Below, one piece after another: positions 26,301 through 37,728 of a stretch of 64,000 bases of DNA (its first letter is position 1; each line of letters begins with the position of its first letter). Position numbers and translations under genes: made by a program. The notes beneath the pieces were generated by a model. That model was not told the origin of the DNA. It saw nothing but the letters and a program-made list of their open reading frames with translations, and did not search any database. This DNA comes from Cyanoderma ruficeps (lineage: Eukaryota; Chordata; Aves; Passeriformes; Timaliidae): positions 584,327 to 648,326 of the forward strand of contig VZDJ01000034.1 of the NCBI GenBank assembly GCA_008694505.1, in the 5' to 3' direction.

Positions 26301-29067
26301 ACCTCAAGTCTGACAACATCCTGGTTGAATTTGACTCTGGTACGTAGATCCCTGAGGATAAATGCCAGTTAATTCACACAAGTGATTCGGTCACGTTGGT
26401 ATTCGGGGAAGTTCCACCCAGCTGCGTGTTTGAGGAAAGAAGCATCAAACCTTTTGAATAATGTCAGGTTTAGGTTTTAGGCTAATGTTTGCTGTCACTG
26501 CAGCAAGTCATTGATCCTGTCTGTGCCTGAGGTTTTGGATCATTAACATGGACACAGTGTATTGCTGAGGTGACGGATTTAATGAGCACAGCCAGCATTG
26601 ACTGGAGCATCTGGGAGCACTACATTTGGGATGCTGCAGGAGTCTTTGTTTCAGGCTCTTGGTTCTGTCATTTTTCCCAAGCCAAAGAGTCCAGGGAGCC
26701 TCTTAAAATCCCACCCCATGGCCTGCAGTGCTGCACCCTGGGATGATGAAACATGGTTTGGGAGGGAAGGGAAGTAGCATTTTCATCGATGTGTTCTTCT
26801 GTCAGCCTCTAACAGCAGTTTTAATTACCTGAGCTCTTTTTTGGTGTGAGATTCATATCAGCAGGAAGCAATAGGAGGCAGGCAGGTCTGTGCAATTAGG
26901 ATGGAAGAATTTGACTGAAGAGTATCAGGGAGAAAGACAGAGACCACTGGAATCCACCCTGCCTTCCTGGAGACCAGCCCAAGAGGCAGGTGACACAGAG
27001 CATTCTGTGTTCCCCAGGGCTCAGGATTTAGAATCCTAAAATCATGGAATGGCCTGGGTTGGAAGGGACGTTAAGGCTGTTCTCATTTCAGCCCCCTGCC
27101 ATGGACAGGGACACCTCTGACTAGACCAGGTTACTCTGCTGAATATCTTCACCTACAATCTTGATGACGGGATCGAATGCCCCCTCAGTCAGTTTGCAAG
27201 AGGACACCAGGCTGGGTGTTGATGTGATGGGGTGTTTTGTGCTGCCAGGTCCTCCCAAACTGAACCCTAACTGTGTTGTTCACAGCTGGCTGCCCCTGGC
27301 TGGTCATCACTGACTTTGGCTGCTGTTTGGCAGATGAGAACATCGGCCTGAGGCTGCCCTTCACCAGCTCCTATGTGGATCGGGGTGGCAATGGCTGCCT
27401 TATGGCCCCTGAGGTAAATCCCTCTGTAGCAGTGCTTTGTGGGGCTGGTTTGCTGCTTGTCCTGCAGTTGGGACTAAGTTTTGGTGGCATAGAAGGTTTG
27501 TGTCCTACCTTGAGTTAGGCTCAGTGAACATCTGTGCTGAACTATGTCAGATAGACACCTTGAGCTCTAACAGGTGAAATGTAATCAGTTGGTGTTAAAA
27601 GGCAGAATCAGCCTTTCCACCTCATCCCAAATTTACTCTTTAGTCTTTATTCAGGCCCCTTTCCATGTAGCTATTTAGAATTTTATGCAGCAGTCCTTGT
27701 GTTGCAACAGTAGCTTTTGGCTGAAGTTCAAGGCGGTTGTGAAATTATTTACAGTTCCTTTTTATTTTTCTGATAATAAGCCTAATAAAAGCCAAGATAC
27801 CCTTAACTGTCTGCTGGACCTGGAGCACCTTGCCATGGTGTTGGTTGTTATTCTGCAGGTCTCCACAATTCTCCATAATTCCAGCAGGAAATAGCCCTTG
27901 GGACTCTGGAAATGCTGGTCAGGGCAATGGCTAAAGCCTCAGTGCAATGTTCTGACTCCTCCCAGCATCCCAGTGGGCTGAGCAGTGCCAGAGGCTTAGA
28001 GCATACCAATAGGGAATATTTACACCACAGATTCAGATGCAACCCGCCTTTGGATTCAGTGTCTTAAGTTTATTACTGGGAAAATGCTGGTTTGAGCATT
28101 AAAAATCAAATTTCAGCACAGAGGCTGCACTCGGAGCTGTTTATTTGAGTAGCCCACTCTCTGTGGCAGGTGATCACAGCGTCACCTGGTCCAGGCACGG
28201 TGATCAACTACAGTAAAGCTGATGCTTGGGCTGTTGGAGCAATTGCCTATGAAATCCTGGGCCTGCCCAATCCTTTCTATGGCCACGGGGACTCAGCTCT
28301 GGAGAGCAGAAGTTACCAGGAGGAGCAGCTGCCGAGCCTGCCCGACCACGTGCCCCTCGAGGTGAAGCAGGTGATAAAGATGCTGCTTCAGAGAGATCCC
28401 AACAAGGTAAGAAGCTGTTGCCTTCAGGATATCCTCTTTGGGAGTATCCCTGGTGGATCATTTTGCCTTGGAGGGCTGCAGGTGCAGGGGTTAATCCAGA
28501 TCTCACTGCAGGATCAAAGGACAACATAAGGATCAAAGCCAAAAAAGTCTTTGCTGAGCGGTGCTGAATCATTCCAGGGATATCAGGAGATGTTGTGACC
28601 TCACATGGGAGGGTTGCACACAACATTATATATATATATATANATATATATATATATATATACAGTAATAGCCTCAAAGAGCTTTGTAATTCACAGGGTG
28701 GTGCCTTAGGGGGGCCCCAGGGAGTTTTGAAGGTGCCAATCCTCCGTTCTGGTGATGTGGCCGACTGCAGCAGGATCAGCTAATCTCCCCCCCCTTCCTC
28801 TTGCAGAGGTTGTCTGCGAGAGTGGCTGCCAACGTGCTGCACCTGAGCCTCTGGGGGGACAGTGTTGTAGCATCCAGGTCCCTGAAACCTGACCAGATGA
28901 TCGCCTGGCTGCTCTGCCAGTCTGCAGCCACCCTGCTCACCAACAGGCTGGCGGAGAAGAGCCAGGTAGAAACCAAAATGAAGATGTGCTTCTTGGCAAA
29001 CCTTGAGTTTGAAGACCTGTGGGCGGCAATATTCCTGTTGCTGGCGTGGAGAAGCCACTCTGGGTGA
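20361..29067 (+). CDS. PINK1: PTEN-induced kinase 1 (mitochondrial Ser/Thr kinase)
   Basis: Eight exons: 20361-20687, 22531-22830, 23776-23879, 25620-25802, 26176-26339, 27286-27413, 28170-28406 and 28807-29067. The product is 567 residues (human 581). The family is imported into mitochondria, cleaved in its membrane segment by PARL, and on depolarised mitochondria phosphorylates ubiquitin and parkin. Visible parts: an Arg-rich, Pro-rich targeting presequence; a membrane segment ending [13 protein letters not shown] (about residues 82-94); a glycine loop IGKGCSAAV; the ATP lysine Lys203 in [10 protein letters not shown]; the catalytic loop HRDLKSDN with Asp347; DFG Asp369; and APE. Ser212 and Ser387 align with human autophosphorylation sites Ser228 and Ser402. 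The C-terminal extension ([13 protein letters not shown] onward) is well conserved. The presequence is the least conserved part. An in-frame Met at 20073 lies in repeat DNA and is not used here. Confidence 0.97.
20730..21330 (+). repeat. Degenerate minisatellite at the start of PINK1 intron 1
   Basis: About nine to ten diverged units of roughly 55-65 bp repeat GTGGGGAGCCCCTCAGACACC, CTCC(C/T)CATGAAGGG and AAGGGGGGTCACTGCTG. The array starts about 45 bases after the exon 1 donor. Confidence 0.75.
22095..22260 (-). mobile_element. CR1 LINE 3' fragment, reverse orientation
   Basis: On the plus strand it reads CACAGAATCATGGAATG, GGGCTGGAAGGGATTTTAAGG and CCCTGCCATGGACAGGGACAC, then GGTTGCTCCAAGCCC. 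This is the reverse complement of the avian CR1 3' end. It lies in PINK1 intron 1. Confidence 0.85.
25055..25290. repeat. 89-bp tandem repeat in PINK1 intron 3
   Basis: Two near-identical 89-bp units begin CTCTGGGAGGCACC at 25055 and 25144. A third, shortened copy follows from about 25233 across the single N at 25235, missing the first part of the unit. The N suggests the assembler joined collapsed repeat copies here. Confidence 0.9.
27030..27140 (-). mobile_element. Short CR1 LINE fragment, reverse orientation
   Basis: AAATCATGGAATGGCCTGGGTTGGAAGGGACGTTAAGG followed by CCCTGCCATGGACAGGGACACC is the reverse-complemented CR1 3' terminus. It is truncated and lies in PINK1 intron 5. Confidence 0.8.
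28626..28664. repeat. TA dinucleotide microsatellite
   Basis: About 19 TA units in PINK1 intron 7, interrupted by an N at 28643. The true length is probably not resolved in the assembly. Confidence 0.95.
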
Positions 29068-29973
29068 AGGAACCACCTGGAATGCAAGCATCCCACATCA
29101 ATGGCACTTTCTAAAGGCACATAGGAACCTGTCCTTTCTGTCTGTCTGGAGTCCTGTAGTGCTTTAGGGAACAAGCTGCAGGCCTGTGTTTAGGAGCTTG
29201 AGTTTCTCTCTAGCAAGTGTTAACCACGCTGCTTTTCTGTCCCTGCTAGGGGAGATGCCCTTGCTTCCTTACCCTCTGAGGGGGAGGGTTGTATGGACCT
29301 TGCAGGTGTCCAGAGGTACGTGGTTGGTTTTGCTCCCATTTGGGAACGAATTGACTTGTGTGTTGAGTGAAGCAGATTCCTTTCAGAGGGGTGGCTGGGA
29401 GAGGCAGTGTCTGGCTGCATTTTACACAGAAACATCACACTTTGAACAACACGCAGATCCAAGCTGATAAAGGGACCTGCAGTCTCTCTTCGTGGGGTAA
29501 CCAGGGTGGTTTGAAACTCATTTTCTTCTGAGCTGTGAAATGACAGCCTGAGAACTTCCTGATGAGGTGCTGCCTGGTAATGTGAGCGTCAGCAGCACTA
29601 AAAACCTCACAGTTGTACGCAGGATAGTGGAAGCACATCATCCTCAAATCCCGCTTATCGTTGTTCTTAACTGTTGTAGCTCTGTGGTGGCAGCTGCCCC
29701 AGGGTCCAAGGCTGAGTCAGACTCTCCAGTTAGGGATAATGCTCCAAACAAACTGAGGGGCTGTGCAGCAGCTCCTGCTTAAAGAGCTTAGTGTGATGCT
29801 CTGCTCTTTTGCCTGCCTGTGTTTTTCCTTCAGTGAAATAATATCCTTTGGTGGGGAGGACGGGAGACATCAATCTAAATAACAACAGCCGTGTTTATGA
29901 AACAGCATTCAATTTCATGGCTATAATTGTGTTTAGAGGAACTTGGGGAGAACAATATTTATGCTTGTTGCAC

Positions 29974-29979
29974 AATAAA
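29974..29979 (+). terminator. PINK1: Poly(A) signal of PINK1
   Basis: AATAAATTAAA in a locally A/T-rich stretch about 900 bases past the PINK1 stop; it implies a 3'UTR of 29068 to about 30000. Confidence 0.55.
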
Positions 29980-29999
29980 TTAAAGTTCTGTGGCTGTGT

Positions 30000-31329
30000 G
30001 GGTTCTCTTAATCCAATTTGGGCTGTGCAGCGTTGGTTCCGGGGTGTCTTAAATGCGAATTCAGCTCTTTCCAGTGCTAACTGTGGAACATGGTGTTTTA
30101 CTCCAAGTGGAATTTCCCGAAGAGGAACAGTCCTTGCCTTGGGGGATGTGTTTTGTACTCTCCTGCTTGGTAAATCACTGGCTGCTCCTGCAGTTTCTGG
30201 GTGGATGACAATGGCTGATAGCCCTAATCATCACAGGGTAACCTGTGCTCTGGGTTCTGCACGTTGTTCTGGTGCAGCAAAGAGCACAGAGCCTGGGGAA
30301 TCGGGGGAAATGAGCTCTTGGGGGGAAAAACTGCAAAAAAACCCCTTTGTAACATTGATCTGACCCAGCCAACCCAGCCAAAAGTGTGCTGCTGTTTCTT
30401 ACATTACTGAGCTCTTGCAATGTTTCTGCTGCCTTTGCTTTGTGTGTGTCTGGGTCTGGCAACGAGTCCCATGCTCTGGACACTCTGTGGAGTCTTTTGA
30501 GGAGTAAGTGCTGTTGCTGTGTGGTGGATCTCTACTCTGAGCTGTTTTTCTACCATGAACATCATTCCTGTGCCTTTCTCTCTCTCTCCAAGGTCCAGTC
30601 TCTATATAAGTAGGGAACAGAATTAGGGCTGGAGCCATCCAGTATCAAGTGTGTTTGTATTTGTTCAACCAAGGTTTTATCTGTGCTGATGAACTCCACT
30701 TGTTGGAAACTTGCTTCCCCTGGAAACTGTTTCAATTCTGTCCTCAAAAATGGCCTAAAATGCTTGTCCTGCAGCTTGTCCCTCTGGTCCTTAAATCCCT
30801 GTTAATGCTTCCCCTGTGCTTCGATTTTGTTCTCCCATGGTTCTGCTGAGGTCAGACTTCCCTTTTGTTTTCTTTCCCTTCTGCCTTCTGCTAACGAGAC
30901 ATTTTTATGATTTTTCAGCATTCTGGGAGCTTTTGTGCAGCGCAGGTTAAAAGTACAGGCTGTTAATGCAGCAAATGCTGCCACGCTGTCTGTCTGCAAA
31001 TGCCTGAGGGAAGCAAACTGGGACATCTCCCAGCATGTCCCTCCTGCCCTGTCCTGCTAATCCCTGCCCAGGCTTTTGCCCCTCACTGCTGTGTTTGCTC
31101 CCAGTGTTTGCCAGGACTATGCCATTGGGAAAGGGGGTGGCTGGAGGGTGAATATGGAGTCTGGGCTGGATTTCTGCCCTTCCCCAGGCAGTGGAGTGTC
31201 CGGTGTACTTTGATCCCTGGAGGGAGGCTTGGCAGAGGCAGCTGGCGCTCTGCCCCAGCTGAGAACGGGCTCCACGGCACCTCTCGCTGCATTCCCAGGG
31301 GGGCAGAGGGTGGGAGCGTGTGGGTCAGG
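30000..31329. other. Intergenic, PINK1 to AGMAT
   Basis: No gene recognised. Sequence becomes GC-richer towards the AGMAT start. In human the neighbour after PINK1 is DDOST (converging); no DDOST exon was seen here, so a synteny junction lies in this interval. Confidence 0.5.
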
Positions 31330-34167
31330 ATGAGGCCTCTGCTCTGGGCCGCCTGCAGGCAGCTGCTGCCCCGGGGAGCTGTGACCACTATGGTGACCAC
31401 CTCACACCACAGCCTGGGACCCCTGGCCCTTCTGGCCACCTCCAGCTCCCCATCCAGTGCATCTGCAGGGTTCCTCCAGCCCCTGGTCCCAGGGAGCAGA
31501 GCCCCTCGCTGCTGCAGCTCGCAGTTCAACGTGCCCCCCAGTGCCCTGCTCGTGGCCCGGCCCGTGGGGGTCTGCTCCATGATGAGGCTTCCCGTGCAGG
31601 CGTCAGCAGAGGGCCTGGACGTGGCGTTTGTCGGTGTTCCGCTGGACACCGGCACTTCCAACCGGCCGGGAGCCAGGTAAGGGCCAACCAGGGAAGCTGG
31701 TGCTTCCCTCTGGCCGTGGGGCCACGGCTGTGCCGTGGTGAGAGGAGTGCTGGGAACGATGCCTGGCGGTGTTTCCCAGCCGTGCCGTCACCCAGGTTCG
31801 GCCCGCGGCAGATCCGCGCCGAGTCCGCCATGGTGAGGAGGTACAACGGCAGCACCGGGGCGGCGCCGTTCGACTGCCTGCGGGTGGCCGACATCGGGGA
31901 CGTGAACGTCAACCTCTACAACCTGCCCGACAGCTGCCGCCTCATCCGCGAGGCCTACCAGGAGATCGTGGCCTCGGGCTGTGTGCCCCTCACCTTGGGT
32001 AAGGAGCCCGTGTCTCCCTGTCCTGCCGCTGTGCCCTGGCTCTGTCAAACTCCCCCTACTCCTACTCCCATTGTTCAGTCCAGGCCTGGCAGAAGGCAAG
32101 CGATGAATCCGTCCCCTGCCTGGGCTCTCGTGCTGTATCGTGGGTAAATTCACAGGCTCTCCGCTGAACAGAATGTTCTGTGATGCCTCTTCTTTTGGGT
32201 CAAAAACGAGGAGGATGGGTCAGTCTGTAAATACAACCAGTAACGTGTTTTTGGTGTCCTGTTGAGCAGGACCCACAGCAAGAGCAGGTTTTGTCCCTCG
32301 TGTCCCTCCAGCTGAGCGAGCACCAGGCTTTGCACGAGGCCTGATTTGGGTGCACGTTCAAGTTTGTAGCTGTTACTGCTTGGCATTGCTGAAAGCAGTG
32401 AGTGTGTGGAGTATCGAGGGACAAGTCACCAGTGACAGCGTCCTCAGATGCTGATCAAATGTCTATTTATAAGTGAAATCAAGGGTCCTGCTCCACAGGC
32501 TGTCCCTGCTGGCAGTCCTACATATCTGGTCCTCCCTAGAAGGAAGACCAGGAGAATAGAGAACCCAGGAGAGGTGAGAAGCAGCAAACTGCACCTGGGA
32601 GTGTTAGTTTTCCTTTGGCAATGAAGTCCTGCATAAATAAGTGCAGGATAAATGCAAAGAGGGAAAAAAATGACTTGGGAACAAAAGTAATGAGCACTGA
32701 GCAGCTCTCGTAGTGTATTCCCCCTGTTCCCTGTGTCCTCTTATAGGTGGCGATCACACCATAACATACCCAATCCTGCAGGCCCTGGCGGCAAAGTAAG
32801 TTTCTAATCTGGAGATGGAGAGAAAGGACCTGGGAAAAAGCCTCAGGAAGGCTCCTGGTTTGCTGTCCCTGCTGTTGGCAGGGCCACCATGCACGGGACA
32901 GGACTAACGTGGCCACCCTGTCTCGACCAGGCACGGTCCTGTGGGGCTGGTGCACGTGGATGCTCACACCGACACCGGAGACGCCGCTCTGGGGGAGAAG
33001 ATCTACCACGGGAGCCCGTTCCGGCGCTGTGTGGAGGAAGGGCTGCTGGACTGCGGCCGCGTGGTACAGATCGGCATCCGAGGCTCCTCTTATGACCCCG
33101 ATCCCCACAAGTACTGCCGGGAACAGGTAAACTGATCTGCAGCCGAGCGCTCTGTGCTCTCCCTGCCATAAATACCATGTCAGTAATATTTACTTGGCTT
33201 CCCTGGGAAATAAACGCATTTTTTGCCTCTGGGTCTATGCCAGCAGCTTGTCTGCAGGACAAGCACTCCCGGCTCAGTGAGTGTCAGCTGAGTGGAGAGT
33301 TAGAAAGTGTGTGTGGGGAGTGGAAGGTGTTTCCAGGTGCACTTTGCAGCTTCGCCCTGGAATGAGGATTGTTCCTTGGTAGATATTCTCCAGCAGGGCA
33401 AGGGATGCTCCTCATCTCCCCCGTTGCCCTAAGCAGGTGCCCGCGTGTCTGTGTTCCCGCAGGGTTTCCGGGTGGTCCCGGTTGAGGAGTGCTGGATGAA
33501 GTCCCTGGAGCCGCTGATGAGGGAGGTGAGGGCACAGATGGGGGACAAGCCAGTGTACATCAGCTTCGATATCGACGGGCTGGACCCCGCCTACGCCCCG
33601 GGCACCGGCACCCCAGAGATAGCCGGGCTCACACCTGCACAGGTGAGGGGGACACCACTGCCCTTCCCAGGGGGAAAGGAATGGTTTGCTCCCTTTAAAG
33701 GAGGTCGTTTCACCAGCACAGCAAAGTAGAAGTGTAGGGAGGCCAGGAAGTGTATCCTCATGGTGATGAGGAAGAGAAATGTGGAACTGGTATGATTTGG
33801 TCTGTAGAGTTTGGGTTTCCTTAGTGGAAAGGGAAAGTAGAACCTGGACCAGTCTGCTAGGTCAGATGTGTTTCTTGATCCCAAATCCATTTTTTTCCCT
33901 AGGCTTTGGAGATTATTCGTGGCTGCAAAGGCCTGAACATAGTGGGGTGTGACCTTGTGGAAGTCGCACCAATGTACGATGTCTCTGGTGAGTCTGAGGA
34001 TGCCTGAGGGCAGGACAAGTGCCTGGCACAGGCAGCTGTGGGTGAAAGCCGTTGGATATACACAGATTTCTTCCCTTTTTTGTTTTTTTTTAGGCAATAC
34101 AGCCCTCCTGGGGGCAAACCTACTGTTTGAGATGCTGTGTGTCCTCCCAGGAGTGAAGACACTGTGA
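31330..34167 (+). CDS. AGMAT: Agmatinase-family ureohydrolase, mitochondrial
   Basis: Seven exons: 31330-31676, 31796-31998, 32747-32795, 32931-33126, 33463-33642, 33903-33987 and 34094-34167, giving 377 residues (human 352). The first conserved block is [14 protein letters not shown], then [15 protein letters not shown]. The binuclear manganese ligands are all visible: His187 in GGDHT; Asp210, His212 and Asp214 in DAHTDT; Asp301 and Asp303 in SFDIDGLDP. The classical family reaction is agmatine to putrescine plus urea; the activity of the vertebrate protein on agmatine has been questioned, and related guanidino acids have been proposed as substrates. The N-terminus is rich in Arg, Ser and Leu with few acidic residues, fitting a mitochondrial presequence, and is longer than in human. 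The start at 31330 was preferred over an upstream in-frame Met at 31000 because it sits directly before the presequence-like stretch. Confidence 0.96.
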
Positions 34168-34260
34168 GGGCAGTTCCACCTGCCCTGGGGCAATGCTACT
34201 CCGTGTCCTCAGCCAGGCTGTGTCCCCTTCCCTGCAGCCAGCATGGGCTTTGCAGCATGA

Positions 34261-34266
34261 AATAAA
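34261..34266 (+). terminator. AGMAT: Poly(A) signal of AGMAT
   Basis: AATAAA 94 bases past the AGMAT stop. The next signal, for DNAJC16 on the other strand, is about 440 bases away, so the two genes converge closely without overlapping. Confidence 0.75.
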
Positions 34267-34689
34267 TGCCATTTACCATTAGAAAAGGTACTTTTAAGCT
34301 GGGAAACTGTAGGGAACAGCCTTAGACACCCCATTTAACTGGGGTCTGGAGCTTTGGAGTTGGCCTGGGAAAGGGATAGATGAGGCTAATGTCTCTGGCC
34401 ACTTTGCCTCTGGAATGATTCACCCAGCTCACAGGGCTCATGGAAAAACTGTCAATGGTAAAAGGTTTGTCCCATCAGGATGTTGCAGTAGGACAATGAA
34501 TGTAGAAGAAGAGAGGACATGAAGGGAGCCTGAGCCTCCTGCTGAGAGTAGGGAGATATTTGACTAGATTTCCTACTGGTGGAATAACCAGGAGTTCCCT
34601 ATGGCAGGAGAGGTTTAAGGCTCCTGAAATTTCTGAGAGGACATGGAGGTGAGGTTAGTTTGCACAGGGAGACACACAGCCACCTCATC

Positions 34690-37600
34690 ACACATTAAAA
34701 TAGTTTATTTTGGTTGCGAACCTGTAATTGTCTTAAAACAAAATGACATCAGTGCCTGTTCACAAATACAAAAACAAAAAACAAAAACAAACCCTTCCCC
34801 CAAAATAAAAAAGACAAGTTTGCCAAATAAGTTAATTCCCCCCCCTCCCAGTATCAAAAGTGCAAAATAGGTACCTAGTTCTCAGTCCTACAGGCTGCGC
34901 TCGTGTCCTGGCTCCTGGTTGCTGCGGGTGAAGGGCAGAGACAGGGACAGGGAGGAGTTTGGGAACAACCTCCACTCTGGGGCCTGTATCCCTTCTCCTC
35001 AGCTCCGAGCACTGTGCCATCGCTCAGATCTCACTAGGAAAGTGCACTAGGACCGAATCTCCTCAGTCTTTGGGTTACGAATCACCACGTGTGGAACATA
35101 ATCTCAAGGGTTTAGAAAATGATGGGGGTGATGGCTCACGGCTGCTGGGAGAGGGCAGATCCTGGGATAAGCAGCTCTGACAGTGGTCTCGAGACAGCAA
35201 ACACCTGCAGTGCCATGCTGGCACTGCAGCCAGCTAAACCAGGGGTCAGAGCAGCTTGGCTTTTGCTTCAACCCAGGCAAAAGTTGCCATAAAAATCCAG
35301 GAGCCGTGCTCCTGTCCAGCCGCAGCCGGCGCAGGTGGACTGATGCAAGCACTCCCTCAGCTCAACCCTGGCTGAAAGGGGAGGTTACCTGTGCTAGAAA
35401 GAAAATAAACCCAAGGATTCTGGCAGCGTGCAACACACACAATGGATGTGAAGGCCATAAAGCCTTCTCCCCTTCCTCAGGGTTGGGCTGAATTCCCTTG
35501 CTGTAGCATAACTAGGCACTTTTTTCATGAGTTGAGGGTTTTCTCCTTGTTTCTGATCAGCTGAAGAGACAGCAGAGATCAAGAGAGCATTCTTCTGCTA
35601 TTGCAAATGTTTAAGACATTATGTGGAGCCTTCTGCTAGGCTAAAACCTATTCCAGCCACATCCTGCATGGCAAGCTGTGGGAAAAGTGCAGGAGTGCTG
35701 TGGTGATTGCTCCAGCCAGGTGGAAATGGAGTCTCAGAAGCATCAGGCTGGTGTTTCACTCCCTCTCTGTTCTCTGTCAGTGCTGCCTGTGCGCTTTCAC
35801 AGGAGCTTCACAGGAGATCCTGGGCAGGGAGAAGACCTCACCTTCCTTCCCTCTACTTTAGTGCCTCATTCTGTGGCCCAGAGTGCATTGGGCTGGAATT
35901 AATTAACCTCACGTGGGGATCATTTGCAGCATCGCAGCCTTTATTTGAAGCATGTTTTACAGGGGATCTGAGTTACCTGTGGGGGTTGGAGCACACCAGT
36001 CTGCTCCCAGGATGGGGAAATGTAATGAGGGAAGGCTTTGGGAGCAATTAGGGCATGTAGGGAGTGCAATGATGAGCATTCCTGGCTTCTGTGTGGGATC
36101 AGCAGCTAGCTCAGGGGTTGGCACTGCCTACTGACTGGCTGCTCTGCTAAAATGGTAACTGAGGTGGTGAGGGCTGAGTCTGGAATTAACACCACTGTTC
36201 ACTGAGTGCTTTGTGTTCCAAGCCCTGTGGCAAAGGCCACTGGCCTCCATCCCTGTGCTTTGACAGTGCCACAGGGCTCCAGACCCACGGAAGGAGGAGG
36301 CCTGGGTGCCAGTGTCAGCCCTGGAGCAGTGAAAAGGAAGAACAAACCTCACAGGATTTCAGTCCTGGCCACAAAGAGAAGCCCTGCTGCCTCACTTGGT
36401 CACTTGAGGAGTGTTAAGCGGCCACAAGGCTGCTGCTTGTCCTCCCTCTGCCTTACCCAGGGTCACCCTTTCCCCGTGGTGTTGGAAGTGGCTGTTGGGG
36501 CACTGCTACAGCAAAGCATCATCCAAACCCAGGGCTGTGGAGCTGCTCTAACCTCACACTCCCCCACCACTTCCAAAAGACAAAAGAAATACCCAAGCAA
36601 ACGCACACAAAGCCACGGAAGCAGCTTGAATGTAGAGAAATGGAGGTTTGGGGCAAGAAGGAAATGGGCGAGAGGCTGAAATCCAATGTCTCAACCCCTG
36701 ACTAAACCAGAGGAGCTTCACACGCACGCAACGGTCTGATGATACAGCACTTCTGGGGCAACATTTCAAGAATACAATCGTTGAAGGATGAGGTTCCTCG
36801 ACACAAAGGAAGGTTGGTTTGTACTACAGCTGGAAAAGTGTTTGCAAGGAGCCCAGGTGACTCCCTGGCAGCTACGTAGAGTTTTTTTACACATCTACTG
36901 GCTCATAGCAGCTCACGCCTACAATCTGAGGACGCAGGTAAAGTTATGGCTCTAGGATACATCGTCTAAAATCAACAGAAGCAGAAAAGGCATCTGAAAA
37001 ATCAAGGTGACATTTAAATGGCTCAACACTTTGACAGTATTTACCGGCCGTGCCCTTTCCCTCCCTGTTATGGTTCAGCCATAAGCGGAGGGTGGAACCA
37101 TGACACGAGGAGCATGAAACATGCAGATCGCCCACGAGCCCACACCACAGGGGAGTCCCAGCTAAGGTTTGCTACAAGGGAGATGCTCCTGACCGGATTC
37201 TGCATCACTTACCACGGGGAAAGCCGAGAGAGTACGACTGCCTGGTGGGAGGAGGCCTTTTGGAAGGGCAGGGCCTGGAGGGTCTGCAGGGTCTTGCCAG
37301 AGTTACACCATGCACCATGGGCTAAGCACACGGGGACGGGAAGGGAGAACCGCGACCCGGCCTGCGTCGCTGGCCGCAGCTGGTCCGGACCCAGGGAAGT
37401 CACGGATTTCTTCAACCGAGGTAAAACAAGAGGTAGGATGGGGGAGACTCGGGAAGCAGATGTGGCAGGACAAGAAGGGCAAAACAGACTTCTTGGCTCT
37501 TCTGTTGTACGGCGTCCAAACGCGCGGCGGGGCGGTGGAGGGCACATGGATACGCTTGGTTGCGCTCCCGGGCTCCGGACACGAGAGGTGTGTTCTAGTT

Positions 37601-37728
37601 GCCGGCCCCAGGAGAGTTCATCTAAAACCTAAGGTCCATTCATCACACTTGTTTGAGTATTCCTGGAAAGAGCTGTCCCTTGTCATCTTCATAAAAAGTT
37701 TGTCCCCTTAGAATCTCTGTAAAATCCC
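34690..37728 (-). other. DNAJC16: DNAJC16 3'UTR (about 3 kb)
   Basis: No other gene is recognisable between the DNAJC16 stop and the AATAAA (minus) at 34704-34709. The interval is non-repetitive with no CR1. A long 3'UTR is the simplest reading; an earlier alternative poly(A) site is possible. Confidence 0.55.
34704..34709 (-). terminator. DNAJC16: Poly(A) signal of DNAJC16
   Basis: AATAAA on the minus strand (plus TTTATT), the last clear hexamer before the convergent AGMAT end. Confidence 0.55.

Noticed and set aside
31000..31329. Upstream in-frame ATG for AGMAT
   Set aside because: The added residues have no family match, and the start at 31330 opens a presequence-like stretch.
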